DNA of 46,866 nt from Nanobdellota archaeon. GTDB lineage: Archaea > Nanoarchaeota > Nanoarchaeia > Parvarchaeales > Parvarchaeaceae. Under the pieces are notes generated by a model. The model made no database searches and had not been told where the DNA came from. It worked only from the letters and a program-made list of their open reading frames with translations. Of the stretch, positions 23,940 to 32,093 are shown in pieces. The position numbers were made by a program, and so were the translations under genes. The first letter of the stretch is position 1, and the number at the start of each line of letters is the position of its first letter. Location: positions 1 to 46,866 of the forward strand of contig JAKBRA010000002.1 in NCBI GenBank assembly GCA_021834945.1, read 5' to 3'.

Positions 23940-24441
23940 CTTTGTAGACCTTTGAAACCTTATCCCCTATGTGGAATAGGTAAGTCTCTTTTTTTGTGTT
24001 ATTCTCTTGATACGGAAAATACCCCTCTTTTGGTGATTTATCCGCCTTAACTAAAAAGGCTATTTTTGACTTTGGCCCTGTGCCGTTTCTGTATATTGCT
24101 ACGAAGTATACTTCCTTTCCTTCCGCATTTTCTTCGCCATCTATTTTTTTAAGCTCCCCGTCTTCAAATGAAAAGACATGTGATCTGTACATTGAACGGT
24201 CATACACTGCATCTTCTAGTAACCTGTTGTACGCCCATTCGCTTTTAATTTCATACAGCCTTTCAAGTTTGGACTTTGTTTCTGCATCCAATTTACTGTA
24301 CGGAGGTATGAAAACGTTTAGATTGAATTCATCTTCTTTTCCGCTGTATTTCTTTCTTATCACTTTGTTATCTTGATACCTGTATTTGGACCCCCTCTCG
24401 GTTTCAAACCCAATTATCTTTTCCAATCTTTCATTTTCCAC
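23929..24441 (-). CDS. Hypothetical charged protein
   Basis: The 170-residue soluble protein is rich in Glu, Lys and Tyr, with no membrane segment or Cys motif. I do not recognise the family. It converges with the zinc-ribbon gene (11-base overlap), and its promoter region lies in the AT-rich stretch before the tRNA gene. Confidence 0.5.
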   Translation of the reverse strand: MENERLEKIIGFETERGSKYRYQDNKVIRKKYSGKEDEFNLNVFIPPYSKLDAETKSKLERLYEIKSEWAYNRLLEDAVYDRSMYRSHVFSFEDGELKKIDGEENAEGKEVYFVAIYRNGTGPKSKIAFLVKADKSPKEGYFPYQENNTKKETYLFHIGDKVSKVYKARL

Positions 24442-24557
24442 TGTTTTATATGAATTTAACTAGTATTTATAATTTACTATTTATAAGTAGATATTCAATA
24501 TAATAACTTATAATGCATTAAATACTTTTATTATAAAGAGTCAATTCTTAGTATTAT

Positions 24558-24629
24558 GCCTTGGTAGCTCAACGGCAGAGCATCTGCTTCGTAAGCAGGA
24601 GGTTGTGGGTTCGAAACCCACCCAAGGCT
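24558..24629 (+). tRNA. tRNA-Thr (anticodon CGU)
   Basis: A complete 72-base cloverleaf is present. The acceptor GCCTTGG pairs with CCAAGGC, the anticodon stem TCTGC/GCAGG closes loop TTCGTAA with anticodon CGT, and the T stem GTGGG/CCCAC closes TTCGAAA. Discriminator T and the lack of an encoded CCA fit an archaeal threonine tRNA reading ACG. It has no intron. An AT-rich box A-like element, CTTTTATTATAAA, lies upstream and TTTTAT follows as a probable terminator. No other gene is visible in 24442-24753. Confidence 0.95.
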
Positions 24630-24753
24630 TTTATCGATAATTAAATGGCATTTGCAATCATTTGCTTATTGAAGGATACCTTTCTACATATGGATTGACA
24701 TTTGTATTGCTTTACAAAATCATACTTATATTTTAAAAATTCATAAAAAAGAT

Positions 24754-25191
24754 ATGAAAGGACAGGAATCTCTAGAGATGATAATAATCTATAGCCTGGC
24801 TATCGCAGTTATAGGTTCGATATTTTATATAATATTCACATTTTTCCCGAGTTTAACCGGAGCCACAACTCAGCCGAGCTACTCTGGATTTCCAGGATTC
24901 CAAATAATACAACAGGGTTATATTCCGTCAAAATCTCTTTTTTACATAAAATTTGAGAACCTGTTAAATGAAAATGTGAAAATAGACAAAATATCACTTT
25001 TGATTTCTGGGGTAAACTATACTGGATTTGTCTGTTCAAAAACATATCTGCCTGCTTTGCAGTACAGTGAATGCAATTTAACATCTGTATCGCTGGGGAG
25101 GTCATTCAATGGAAACGGCTTTATATATTATACTCCTACAAATATTTCCTCTTCTCCGGTGATAGCATCGATGGGAAATATAATCAATTAG
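24754..25191 (+). CDS. Class III signal-peptide pilin-like protein
   Basis: The 145-residue protein starts M-K-G-Q-E-S-L-E-M-I-I-I-Y-S-L with a hydrophobic helix to about residue 30. The K-G-Q-E-S-L-E pattern is a class III prepilin site. The rest is a beta-rich Ser/Asn domain with two Cys (F-V-C-S and S-E-C-N). A TATA-like CTTATATTTTAAA is centred about 24 bases before the ATG. Confidence 0.75.
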   Translation: MKGQESLEMIIIYSLAIAVIGSIFYIIFTFFPSLTGATTQPSYSGFPGFQIIQQGYIPSKSLFYIKFENLLNENVKIDKISLLISGVNYTGFVCSKTYLPALQYSECNLTSVSLGRSFNGNGFIYYTPTNISSSPVIASMGNIIN

Positions 25192-25235
25192 GATAGAGTT
25201 AGATATTTATACTTACAGATTTTAATTTATCCCTT

Positions 25236-25643
25236 ATGGGATCATATAAATACATACACGCGAATGAAATGGCTTTGTATAAGAATGACGAAAGGAAAAA
25301 GGAGATATTGCAGGAAGTAAGGAATCAACCAATACTGCAAAGACTAGAGAAACCTACAAAACCTGCAAAGGCTAAAACGATAGGATACAAGGCCAAGCAA
25401 GGGTACATAGTTGTAAGAGTAAGAGTCAGCAAAGGAGATTTCAGAAGGCCCAGGCCAAACCATGCAAGAAGACCAAGTAAAAGCGGATTATACTATAAAT
25501 TAGAAGTCAGCAAAGAAGATATCGCAAGGAACAGAGCCTTAAGAGTGTACAAAAACATGAAGCTTATAGGCTCGTATTTTCTTATAGAAGACGGAAAAAA
25601 CAAGTGGTTTGAAGTAGTGCTGGCAGACAGAGAAAAATTGTAA
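25236..25643 (+). CDS. rpl15e: 50S ribosomal protein L15e, shortened
   Basis: The 135-residue basic protein starts M-G-S-Y-K-Y-I-H and contains the family signatures I-G-Y-K-A-K-Q-G-Y-I-V-V-R-V-R-V and W-F-E-V-V-L-A-D. L15e is a component of the archaeal/eukaryotic large ribosomal subunit. Archaeal homologs usually have about 190 residues; here the protein ends after A-D-R-E-K-L and lacks the C-terminal tail with R-G-L-T-S-A-G. No continuation in another frame is seen, so the loss is genuine rather than a simple frameshift. Confidence 0.85.
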   Translation: MGSYKYIHANEMALYKNDERKKEILQEVRNQPILQRLEKPTKPAKAKTIGYKAKQGYIVVRVRVSKGDFRRPRPNHARRPSKSGLYYKLEVSKEDIARNRALRVYKNMKLIGSYFLIEDGKNKWFEVVLADREKL

Positions 25644-25771
25644 ATTGAACATCCTTTTAAACTAAGGTTTATGCCCGCTCCGCAAAATGTTAGAAGTGAT
25701 CAATGCCTGCATTTATTTTACAGATTTGTATTCATAAAAAACAATTTAAATTAATAAGGGTTAAGAATCAA

Positions 25772-26281
25772 ATGGACGTTGAACAGTTTCTCTTCTTTGA
25801 AGTGCTTATCGGCATAGTTATAGCTCTTACCATGTTTTTCCTTTTCTACAACAATTATTCATCAATTTTTCCAGTGGGCTGTGATTCTGCAACTGCTCTG
25901 CTGCAAAACCAGTTTACAAGTGCAGAGTACGGATATGCAAACAGAATGGAGGGTACGCCACTTTTCAGATGCTATGATGAAAATGCCTGTTATAATGCGG
26001 CAACGGCCGAGCAAACATGCATAAGACATTGGTGTTACTATGATCTTTGGACAAATGGTCAGGGCAGCGAATCTGCAGTTCAAGCATGCATAGCAAGCCC
26101 TCCTGCCAACATAACTAGCGCATGCAGCGTTGTTTCGCCTACAAATACTGCTGATTTATTTAGTTGTTCGGAAAGCACTATCGTGGCCAATAACGCTACG
26201 GACATACAAAATTGTGCAATAAACGTTACAGCATGCATATCGGGGGACGGGCCTTACTGCCCAGCATGCGTAGCTCAGTGA
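25772..26281 (+). CDS. Cys-rich membrane-anchored surface protein
   Basis: Starting at the ATG at 25772 gives 169 residues: M-D-V-E-Q-F-L-F-F-E-V-L-I-G, a membrane helix to about 26, then an extracytoplasmic domain with about a dozen Cys, for example R-C-Y-D-E-N-A-C, H-W-C-Y-Y and Y-C-P-A-C near the end. Such Cys density suggests disulfide-stabilised repeats facing outside. An earlier in-frame start (25703) would add a basic extension and is less likely. It is the first of five adjacent plus-strand genes for exported proteins. Confidence 0.65.
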   Translation: MDVEQFLFFEVLIGIVIALTMFFLFYNNYSSIFPVGCDSATALLQNQFTSAEYGYANRMEGTPLFRCYDENACYNAATAEQTCIRHWCYYDLWTNGQGSESAVQACIASPPANITSACSVVSPTNTADLFSCSESTIVANNATDIQNCAINVTACISGDGPYCPACVAQ

Positions 26282-26282
26282 T

Positions 26283-26444
26283 ATGGATAAAAAAGGAAGC
26301 GTAGAATGGCGTCTTATCTGGATAATACTGGTCATAATAACCGCCCTTGCGGTCATAGGCCTTGTCGTAATACTTTTTTACGCCGGCTCGCACAGCAGCT
26401 CTCCATTCTCATATTTCGGAAATCTTCTGGGGGGAGGGTCATAA
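26283..26444 (+). CDS. One-helix membrane peptide (53 aa)
   Basis: This small ORF runs from an ATG one base after the previous stop to a TAA one base before the next ATG, exactly filling the space in the operon. The protein begins M-D-K-K-G-S-V-E-W-R-L-I-W-I-I-L with one long membrane helix and a Ser/Gly-rich tail. The M-x-x-K-G start resembles the four peptides at 31455-32091 and class III prepilin sites. A short pilin-like or assembly subunit is likely. Confidence 0.65.
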   Translation: MDKKGSVEWRLIWIILVIITALAVIGLVVILFYAGSHSSSPFSYFGNLLGGGS

Positions 26445-26445
26445 A

Positions 26446-27336
26446 ATGGAAGAGGGGATATTATTAACAATAGTTTTTGTTATATTTGTTATAATAGCGG
26501 GGATAATACTTTCAGTTGTTTCCTTTTCCATAATAACTTCCTTCGGCACCCTTAACTTCGGGATAAGCTGCTTTACTGCATTTACCCAGTACAAGATAGT
26601 CAACAGCTTTTTAGCTCCCTTTACAGGGGTAACTTCATTCTTCGGCTTTTCAAACGTAGTTGTAAGCCCAACGCAATCTGCACAGGTGCAAAAGGACTGC
26701 TTGCAGACTACAAACGTGAATGAAAAGGCAGCTGCTGACTTTGCATCCTCATTTTATACTGAAGCGTCCTCTTGCTTCAGTTTATTTTCTGGAGGAAATG
26801 CAGGGATAGGATCACAGATCCTTTCTGCTAAAAATATAAATCAGATATTTAACTGCTACAAAGGCGCTTTGATAAGCCAAAGCAATAACGTAAATTATTC
26901 TGCCATAATAAGTTATATCGACAGCAATTACAACGGAAGCTATCCTCTGCAAATGGTATTTATAACAAATGGAAGCAATGGAAATGCAGCATATATAAAG
27001 CCATCTGACAAGCTTTCGAATTCCAGTTATACAGTTACTTACTTTGGCTACCCTTCTGGCGGAATTAAAAACTGCGAAGTAAGCTTCAAAGAGCAATGCG
27101 AGTACACTGCTCAATACCAGCAGCCCGCAATAAATGACTTATCTATATGTACATATTCGAATGAGACTACAAACCAAACCAGGGAAACAGTGAGCTCACT
27201 TAGCAACGGGAACCCATCTTTAAACATTGTAAACGAAGATAGTGGCTGCGATTACTATGTACCCTTATGTGGAAAACTCAGCAATTATATGGTATACAGC
27301 CAAAGCAGGGTATTCGTATGCATACCAGGTCAGTAA
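26446..27336 (+). CDS. Membrane-anchored exported protein, Cys-containing
   Basis: The 296-residue protein has an N-terminal membrane helix (about 5-32; M-E-E-G-I-L-L-T-I-V-F-V-I-F), then a large outside domain rich in Ser/Asn with about ten Cys and many N-x-S/T sites. It continues the operon one base after the mini-protein. The general plan (short acidic start, helix, long disulfide-prone ectodomain) is shared with 25772-26281 and 27399-28874, suggesting one structure built of related parts. I do not recognise the family. Confidence 0.65.
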   Translation: MEEGILLTIVFVIFVIIAGIILSVVSFSIITSFGTLNFGISCFTAFTQYKIVNSFLAPFTGVTSFFGFSNVVVSPTQSAQVQKDCLQTTNVNEKAAADFASSFYTEASSCFSLFSGGNAGIGSQILSAKNINQIFNCYKGALISQSNNVNYSAIISYIDSNYNGSYPLQMVFITNGSNGNAAYIKPSDKLSNSSYTVTYFGYPSGGIKNCEVSFKEQCEYTAQYQQPAINDLSICTYSNETTNQTRETVSSLSNGNPSLNIVNEDSGCDYYVPLCGKLSNYMVYSQSRVFVCIPGQ

Positions 27337-27398
27337 TGCTTTTTCCCTAAAATATAAACTTGGATATTAATTTATTGCATAAAAACACTACTTAATTA

Positions 27399-28874
27399 AT
27401 GGCAGAGACACCTGGAGAGAGCTTCATATTCATAGTTTTGGCGGTAATATTCATAATAGTGATAGTAGCCATTGCAGGCTATCTTCTGTTAGTTGGAGTC
27501 AACCTATCAAACAGCAGTATCTGCTATGTAAGCTCTGAATTCACTAATTTTTATTACAATGGCCTGTGTGTATCAAATTTCTTCTGTTTAAGCAGTACAC
27601 TTAAAGCTATAGGGATAGCGCCGCCGCTTTTCGGCTGCACAACTTCAACCTCCGGATATGGACCTGGCTCCCAGCCTTCGCAGGTATTTTCAACCGTAGC
27701 AACTGACCTGACAAGCTGCTGGAATCAGTATGGCGCAAATCAAGGACTCACCGTACTAACTAATTCGCCTGCAACCTGCTCAGTTATCGATGTCAATACA
27801 AACCAGAACATGACTATAAATAACCTTACCAATTACCTTGAAACAAATGCTTATACAACGGAAGTAAGCTGTCTTAATCATACGGCCGTCCAATCCTGTT
27901 CTGATCCATTGACAAGCTCAAATCTAAATGGCTATTCGTGTGATTTAAATGACCCTAGTCTGTGTGAGGCACAATCATTAAATTATTTCAATTGCAGAAG
28001 CCAATCTGGATATACACCTTTTACACAAGGATACACAACAAAGTATATACCTTTGGATGGGTCAAAGCCACCGACGGCTGCAATGAACCTTTCCAGCTAT
28101 CTTTGCGAGGCATCGCAGGGCTGCTCTTTCAACACTACTAAGGGAACTTGTACAACTCCCAGCGGAAACACTGCTTCATGCACGGATTTATACACAAACT
28201 TCTGTAATGGAAACAACTGTACTGTAGGTTATGACCCTACAACTGCTTCATACGAATCTCCATCCTCTTGCGTATTGACAGAACCTGTAAAAAGCACGTC
28301 AATAATAAACGAATCATATGCAGATTATCTAAAACCGGGTGACAACGTAATATTCAGCTATAAAAACGTAAGTAATTCTAGTCAAAGTGGATTTGTTCTA
28401 CCAAACAGCAGCAAATCAATAAACAAGGCGCAAATATACATAGTTTACCTCAATTCGCTGGTTGGAACAAGACTGCCGCCAAACTCAATAAGCCTGCCAA
28501 GTGAATGTGAGCCTGCTACTTTTCTTAACAATTACCCTACTGCTGGGATAGAATATGAATGTTCAAGGGCAATCGCATCTGGAATAGGAGCAAGGATTCT
28601 TGCGCCTTCAAACCCCGGATTAGTAGCTGGAGCTGTACTTGCAGGATTTGGAGCATCGGAATGCTTTAACAACACAATATGCAAAGATGATATTGCACCA
28701 AATGCACTTACATACACAGCAAAGCTTGCTTATTCATCTTTATATGCTACAGGCTTAGAACAATGTGCGCAGTCTTTATTCTACTTCTTTACTTCTGTGC
28801 CTCAAGAAATAGGCATATCAAAGCCAAACTTTTTAGGGAGGAATTTAATTTACATATGCGCAGTAACAAAGTGA
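27399..28874 (+). CDS. Large Cys-rich membrane-anchored surface protein
   Basis: The 491-residue protein starts M-A-E-T-P-G-E-S-F-I-F-I-V-L with a membrane helix to about 35, then a long extracellular region with more than 20 Cys, Thr/Ser/Asn-rich, without clear enzyme motifs. A 62-base gap with AT-rich TATA-like sequence precedes it, so it may have its own promoter. Its end overlaps the next pilin-like gene by 19 bases. Structural or adhesive function is inferred. Confidence 0.65.
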   Translation: MAETPGESFIFIVLAVIFIIVIVAIAGYLLLVGVNLSNSSICYVSSEFTNFYYNGLCVSNFFCLSSTLKAIGIAPPLFGCTTSTSGYGPGSQPSQVFSTVATDLTSCWNQYGANQGLTVLTNSPATCSVIDVNTNQNMTINNLTNYLETNAYTTEVSCLNHTAVQSCSDPLTSSNLNGYSCDLNDPSLCEAQSLNYFNCRSQSGYTPFTQGYTTKYIPLDGSKPPTAAMNLSSYLCEASQGCSFNTTKGTCTTPSGNTASCTDLYTNFCNGNNCTVGYDPTTASYESPSSCVLTEPVKSTSIINESYADYLKPGDNVIFSYKNVSNSSQSGFVLPNSSKSINKAQIYIVYLNSLVGTRLPPNSISLPSECEPATFLNNYPTAGIEYECSRAIASGIGARILAPSNPGLVAGAVLAGFGASECFNNTICKDDIAPNALTYTAKLAYSSLYATGLEQCAQSLFYFFTSVPQEIGISKPNFLGRNLIYICAVTK

Positions 28875-29323
28875 AAGGTGCAAGTGCAGTAGAGTATTTC
28901 ATAGTTGTTATACTGCTTATCTCATTTTTAGTGATAGGTGTAGTAATTGCTAGTTCTGTCTTCCATTTTGCTATTTTCCCTTCGGGGGTAATAACAAGCG
29001 GGAGCGGCTCTCCGGTACCGTGCTCCGCAAATGTCACAAATGTAAGCACTGCTTCTAAACCTAACACCTTTAAAATAACGGTATCAGACGGCAGCCCGGG
29101 ATTACTTTACAAGGTATTCGCAAGCAATACTGCTAAAAGTCCATCATTATCAGTTATAGGCAATTACACTGCTGGCATAGACTCCTTTTCAACTGATTTA
29201 ACTATCGTGAATCCCAGCATAAACACAGTCATCATAGGAAACACGTCCGGAAGCAATGTTTCCATAGATGGAGTGAAGTACTCGGCAGGCGGAACGTGTG
29301 AAACTGAAATCTTCGGCAGTTAG
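28856..29323 (+). CDS. Class III signal-peptide pilin-like protein
   Basis: With the ATG at 28856 the protein has 155 residues: M-R-S-N-K-V-K-G-A-S-A-V-E-Y-F-I-V-V-I-L-L. K-G-A-S-A-V-E-Y is a class III prepilin motif, followed by a helix to about residue 38, then a beta-rich Ser/Thr domain with Cys pairs. An earlier in-frame start at 28763 lies within the previous gene and would bury the signal. It ends the exported-protein cluster and converges on the helicase gene with a 4-base overlap. Confidence 0.7.
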   Translation: MRSNKVKGASAVEYFIVVILLISFLVIGVVIASSVFHFAIFPSGVITSGSGSPVPCSANVTNVSTASKPNTFKITVSDGSPGLLYKVFASNTAKSPSLSVIGNYTAGIDSFSTDLTIVNPSINTVIIGNTSGSNVSIDGVKYSAGGTCETEIFGS

Positions 29324-30846
29324 ATAAAAGGATGCAATGTTCCATCCTGCTTTATTGTATCTGGGTTTTCCTTTATGTTTTTTATTATCTTTTTCATGCT
29401 CTTCTCTCTCCTTTTCGAAATCCAATAATAGCCCTCATCGTTTGTTCCTATTGTGATAAGTATGAATATTCTCCCTGCAGAGAACCTGCCTACTCTTCCC
29501 CTGCGTTGAATGTTTCTTATCGCACTTGGTATCGTCTCATAAAACACTGCAAGGTCAACGCCTTTTATCGACATCCCCTCTTCACTAACACTTGTTGAAA
29601 CAAGCACATTGTACACTCCGGATTCAAAATCTCGTATTATGTTCACCTGCTCTTTCTGCGACAAACCCCCTTTTCCCTGGCCAATAAATTTTATCGGTCT
29701 TACTCCGGGTATCCTTGATATACTATTGTATATAACGTCCACAGTGTCCCTATACTGCGCGAACACTATGGCTTTTTTTGATTCATTGAAATGGTTTCTA
29801 AATATAATTTGAAGCTGCTTAAGCTTTGGGTGCTCCATACCGCTGTCCAACAGCTCTTGTGTTCTTTCCTTTATTTCGATGAACCTCTTATTTGAAGAGA
29901 GCTCCTTGTCAGTCTTTGCCTTTCCATTTTGTATTTTTTCCAGAAAGTTCAAAAACGCAGCAAGACTCTGTGTTGACAAAAGGTTATAAGCATGGTAAAG
30001 CTTCAAAATCTTTGAAGTCAATATTATCCCTCTGATAAGGTAATATGTTCTTTTTCCGCTGAACATCTGCCTTTGAAGGCTCTTCTGGAGCATCAGAATA
30101 GTAACCCTATTTATTCTGGCTTTCTGCACGTTTTTCAGAAGGCCGATTTCCTGTAATTCGCTTGTTGATTCGCTTATAAGCAGCTTTAAGCTGTTGGCAA
30201 GTTCAAGCATCTCCTGTGGAAGGTTAACCTTTATCTCTTCTATGTCTTTTTTCTGTATGTATGGAATAACATCTGGATCATCATCCGATCTTATTTCAAC
30301 GTTGCTTATCTGCAGGTTACTGCATATTGTTTTTATCTTTTCCCGGTCTGATGCGGGGGAAGCGGTTAAGCCAAGTATGAGCGGGTGAAAAGACTGCTCT
30401 GAATAGGTCTTTGCTATCTTTACATAGGAGTAATTTCCTATTGTGTGGTGGGCTTCATCAACTATAAGCAGGCTGAAATTAGAGAAATCTATGATTTTCT
30501 TGCTCATGTCATTCTCTATTGTTTGGGGGGTTGCAAATATCAGCTGTGCTTCCTGGTATATTTCACTCCTTTTACTGCTTGATACTGAGCCGCTTGCAAT
30601 TCCCTGAGAAACTGCAAGCAATGAAGAAAACGTCCTGTAATGCTGGTTTGCAAGTGGTTTTGTAGGTGCTAGAAAGAGAATCTTGGAAGAAGGGTATTTC
30701 TCTAACCTATAATCAACAAGCATCGCGCTTATTATCGTTTTTCCAAGGCCGGTTGGCAATACGACAAGTGTGTTACCTGTTTTTGCGGTCTCAAAGATCT
30801 TGTTTTGATATTCTCTGTCTTCTATCTTTTCCTTGAAAAGGGTCAT
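29320..30846 (-). CDS. hef: Hef/Mph1-type superfamily 2 helicase (helicase part only)
   Basis: The 508-residue protein has all SF2 motifs: Walker A P-T-G-L-G-K-T at 31-37, D-E-A-H at 130-133, L-T-A-S-P, and Q-R-R-G-R-V-G-R. S-T-S-V-S-E-E-G-M-S-I matches Hef/FANCM-type helicases, which remodel stalled replication forks. The XPF-like nuclease domain of euryarchaeal Hef is absent, so it would be a helicase-only form. Its start lies one base from the gins51 stop on the same strand, an association with replication proteins that fits the role. Confidence 0.85.
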   Translation of the reverse strand: MTLFKEKIEDREYQNKIFETAKTGNTLVVLPTGLGKTIISAMLVDYRLEKYPSSKILFLAPTKPLANQHYRTFSSLLAVSQGIASGSVSSSKRSEIYQEAQLIFATPQTIENDMSKKIIDFSNFSLLIVDEAHHTIGNYSYVKIAKTYSEQSFHPLILGLTASPASDREKIKTICSNLQISNVEIRSDDDPDVIPYIQKKDIEEIKVNLPQEMLELANSLKLLISESTSELQEIGLLKNVQKARINRVTILMLQKSLQRQMFSGKRTYYLIRGIILTSKILKLYHAYNLLSTQSLAAFLNFLEKIQNGKAKTDKELSSNKRFIEIKERTQELLDSGMEHPKLKQLQIIFRNHFNESKKAIVFAQYRDTVDVIYNSISRIPGVRPIKFIGQGKGGLSQKEQVNIIRDFESGVYNVLVSTSVSEEGMSIKGVDLAVFYETIPSAIRNIQRRGRVGRFSAGRIFILITIGTNDEGYYWISKRREKSMKKIIKNIKENPDTIKQDGTLHPFI

Positions 30847-31422
30847 TTACACACTCTCTGCTTTTCCGCTTTTTATCAGTATCTGCGCTACATCCTTATC
30901 TATTTCTATCACATTCGGGAAACTAAAAGGCCCGTATGATTTATCATTTCTCCAAACAAATTTAGGTATATCAGAGAGTATCTTTATGACGACTTTTTCG
31001 CTTTCACTGTCATTGCTCTCTACTTTCTGCAGTTTCTTTGGTTCTATTGATTTTACTTCTGTTATTATCCCTGATTTGTACTGCTTGGAAAGATTAAGTA
31101 GGTTGTCAAAAAATATTATCTCCTTGGAAAGCATGTTTGTCTTTGCCTGCTCGCTGTCAACATCCAGTATTGCCATTCCCGCGATTTTAAGCATTCTTAA
31201 GTTTATTATCTGCTCTAATGTTGAGATTGCGTTTTTTATCTGTGTTGATATCTCCTCCGATTTTTTCTCATCGTTCATTTTCTTTGCTTCTTCCAACGAG
31301 TTCTTGTTTATGGCTATGTATTCCTTCATCTCTTCAAGCATTTCATCATTGAACTTTGTCAGTGTCCTGTTGTCTTCCTGCTCCTGCCTTCTTATTCTTA
31401 GAAATTCGCTGTAAGTGATCAT
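30847..31422 (-). CDS. gins51: GINS complex subunit Gins51-like
   Basis: The 191-residue protein starts with a helical region (L-R-I-R-R-Q-E-Q-E-D-N-R-T-L-T) and ends with a small beta domain: I-L-S-D-I-P-K-F-V-W, Y-G-P-F-S-F, then A-Q-I-L-I-K-S-G-K-A-E. This order (long helical A domain, C-terminal B domain) is the Gins51/Gins15 type. GINS joins MCM and Cdc45/RecJ in the replicative helicase. The central helices are divergent. It is cotranscribed with the Hef-like gene. Confidence 0.75.
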   Translation of the reverse strand: MITYSEFLRIRRQEQEDNRTLTKFNDEMLEEMKEYIAINKNSLEEAKKMNDEKKSEEISTQIKNAISTLEQIINLRMLKIAGMAILDVDSEQAKTNMLSKEIIFFDNLLNLSKQYKSGIITEVKSIEPKKLQKVESNDSESEKVVIKILSDIPKFVWRNDKSYGPFSFPNVIEIDKDVAQILIKSGKAESV

Positions 31423-31454
31423 AATCCCTAATAGCTGTCGAAAGTATAAAAATG

Positions 31455-31616
31455 TTAATACGCATTCTTGAAGCCTGCCATTATTGAGGAGCTTATCCCT
31501 GAAAAAAAGCCAGATATGTCCTTAGAGAGCGCGGAGGGGCCCACCAAAAACAAATAAACTAAAAGCAACGTTATCCCCAGAATAACGGCTATGACATAAA
31601 ACCAGACAGATTCCAT
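31455..31616 (-). CDS. One-helix membrane peptide (53 aa)
   Basis: This ORF starts at an ATG at 31616 and ends at 31455. The peptide begins M-E-S-V-W-F-Y-V-I-A-V-I-L-G with one helix, then an amphipathic tail rich in Ser/Gly ending N-A-Y. It lacks the K-G of its three sisters. It starts two bases before the preceding sister's stop region ends (gap of one base), so the four form one operon; 32 bases then lead to gins51. Confidence 0.6.
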   Translation of the reverse strand: MESVWFYVIAVILGITLLLVYLFLVGPSALSKDISGFFSGISSSIMAGFKNAY

Positions 31617-31617
31617 G

Positions 31618-31758
31618 CTATATGTTCGGAACTGTCGGTATAAGTTTGTGTATGGTGCTTGGTGAAAACAAAAAAAGATAGAAGATTATTATCAGTATGA
31701 GAACTATCAACGTTATTATTATAAGCAGTATGTAGCTCTCCACTCCTTTATTATTCAT
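31618..31758 (-). CDS. One-helix membrane peptide (46 aa)
   Basis: The peptide begins M-N-N-K-G-V-E-S-Y-I-L-L-I-I-I-T and is almost entirely a long Ile/Leu helix, with a short polar tail ending P-T-V-P-N-I. M-N-N-K-G-V is shared with the sister at 31751-31921. Its start overlaps that gene by 8 bases. A pilin-like or membrane scaffold subunit is likely. Confidence 0.65.
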   Translation of the reverse strand: MNNKGVESYILLIIITLIVLILIIIFYLFLFSPSTIHKLIPTVPNI

Positions 31759-31921
31759 AACCGCTCACGTTCAAACTGTTTGACTTTGATATGAATACCT
31801 TAAAAAGATTCGTAAACTTGTACGGCGTAAAAATCTCCAAAAAGATAATAATAAGTAGGATTCCCACAATTATCAAAATTATGTACAGGAAAACGCCGCT
31901 TACAACGCCTTTATTATTCAT
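31751..31921 (-). CDS. One-helix membrane peptide (56 aa)
   Basis: Starting at the ATG at 31921 the peptide reads M-N-N-K-G-V-V-S-G-V-F-L-Y-I-I-L, one membrane helix, then a polar tail with S-N-S-L-N-V-S-G-Y-E. A longer frame from 31942 would lose the shared M-N-N-K-G start. Its ATG overlaps the preceding stop as ATGA. Confidence 0.65.
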   Translation of the reverse strand: MNNKGVVSGVFLYIILIIVGILLIIIFLEIFTPYKFTNLFKVFISKSNSLNVSGYE

Positions 31922-32091
31922 ATACCCTTGCCGTAAAGCCAACTAAATGAAAAAACGCTCGTCATATCCTTTGCGATTGTTGAGCCTGCCCCTGTGAATA
32001 TTAAACCTATTATTATGCCTGCAAACAAGACTATAATTGCCAGTATTATCGCTATTATCTCGGTTATAGGCATCTGTCCCTTACTGTTCAT
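31918..32091 (-). CDS. One-helix membrane peptide (57 aa)
   Basis: The peptide begins M-N-S-K-G-Q-M-P-I-T-E-I-I-A-I-I, where S-K-G-Q resembles a class III prepilin cleavage site, then a long helix and a polar tail with S-F-S-W-L-Y-G-K-G-I. Its ATG lies two bases after the stop of the 576-residue protein gene and its stop overlaps the next gene as ATGA, giving tight coupling through the series. Confidence 0.65.
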   Translation of the reverse strand: MNSKGQMPITEIIAIILAIIVLFAGIIIGLIFTGAGSTIAKDMTSVFSFSWLYGKGI

Positions 32092-32093
32092 AA

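Noticed and set aside
29320..30846. Helicase truncated by a frameshift that removes the nuclease domain
   Set aside because: No nuclease-like sequence follows in any frame; the next bases belong to the convergent pilin gene, so the helicase-only form appears natural.
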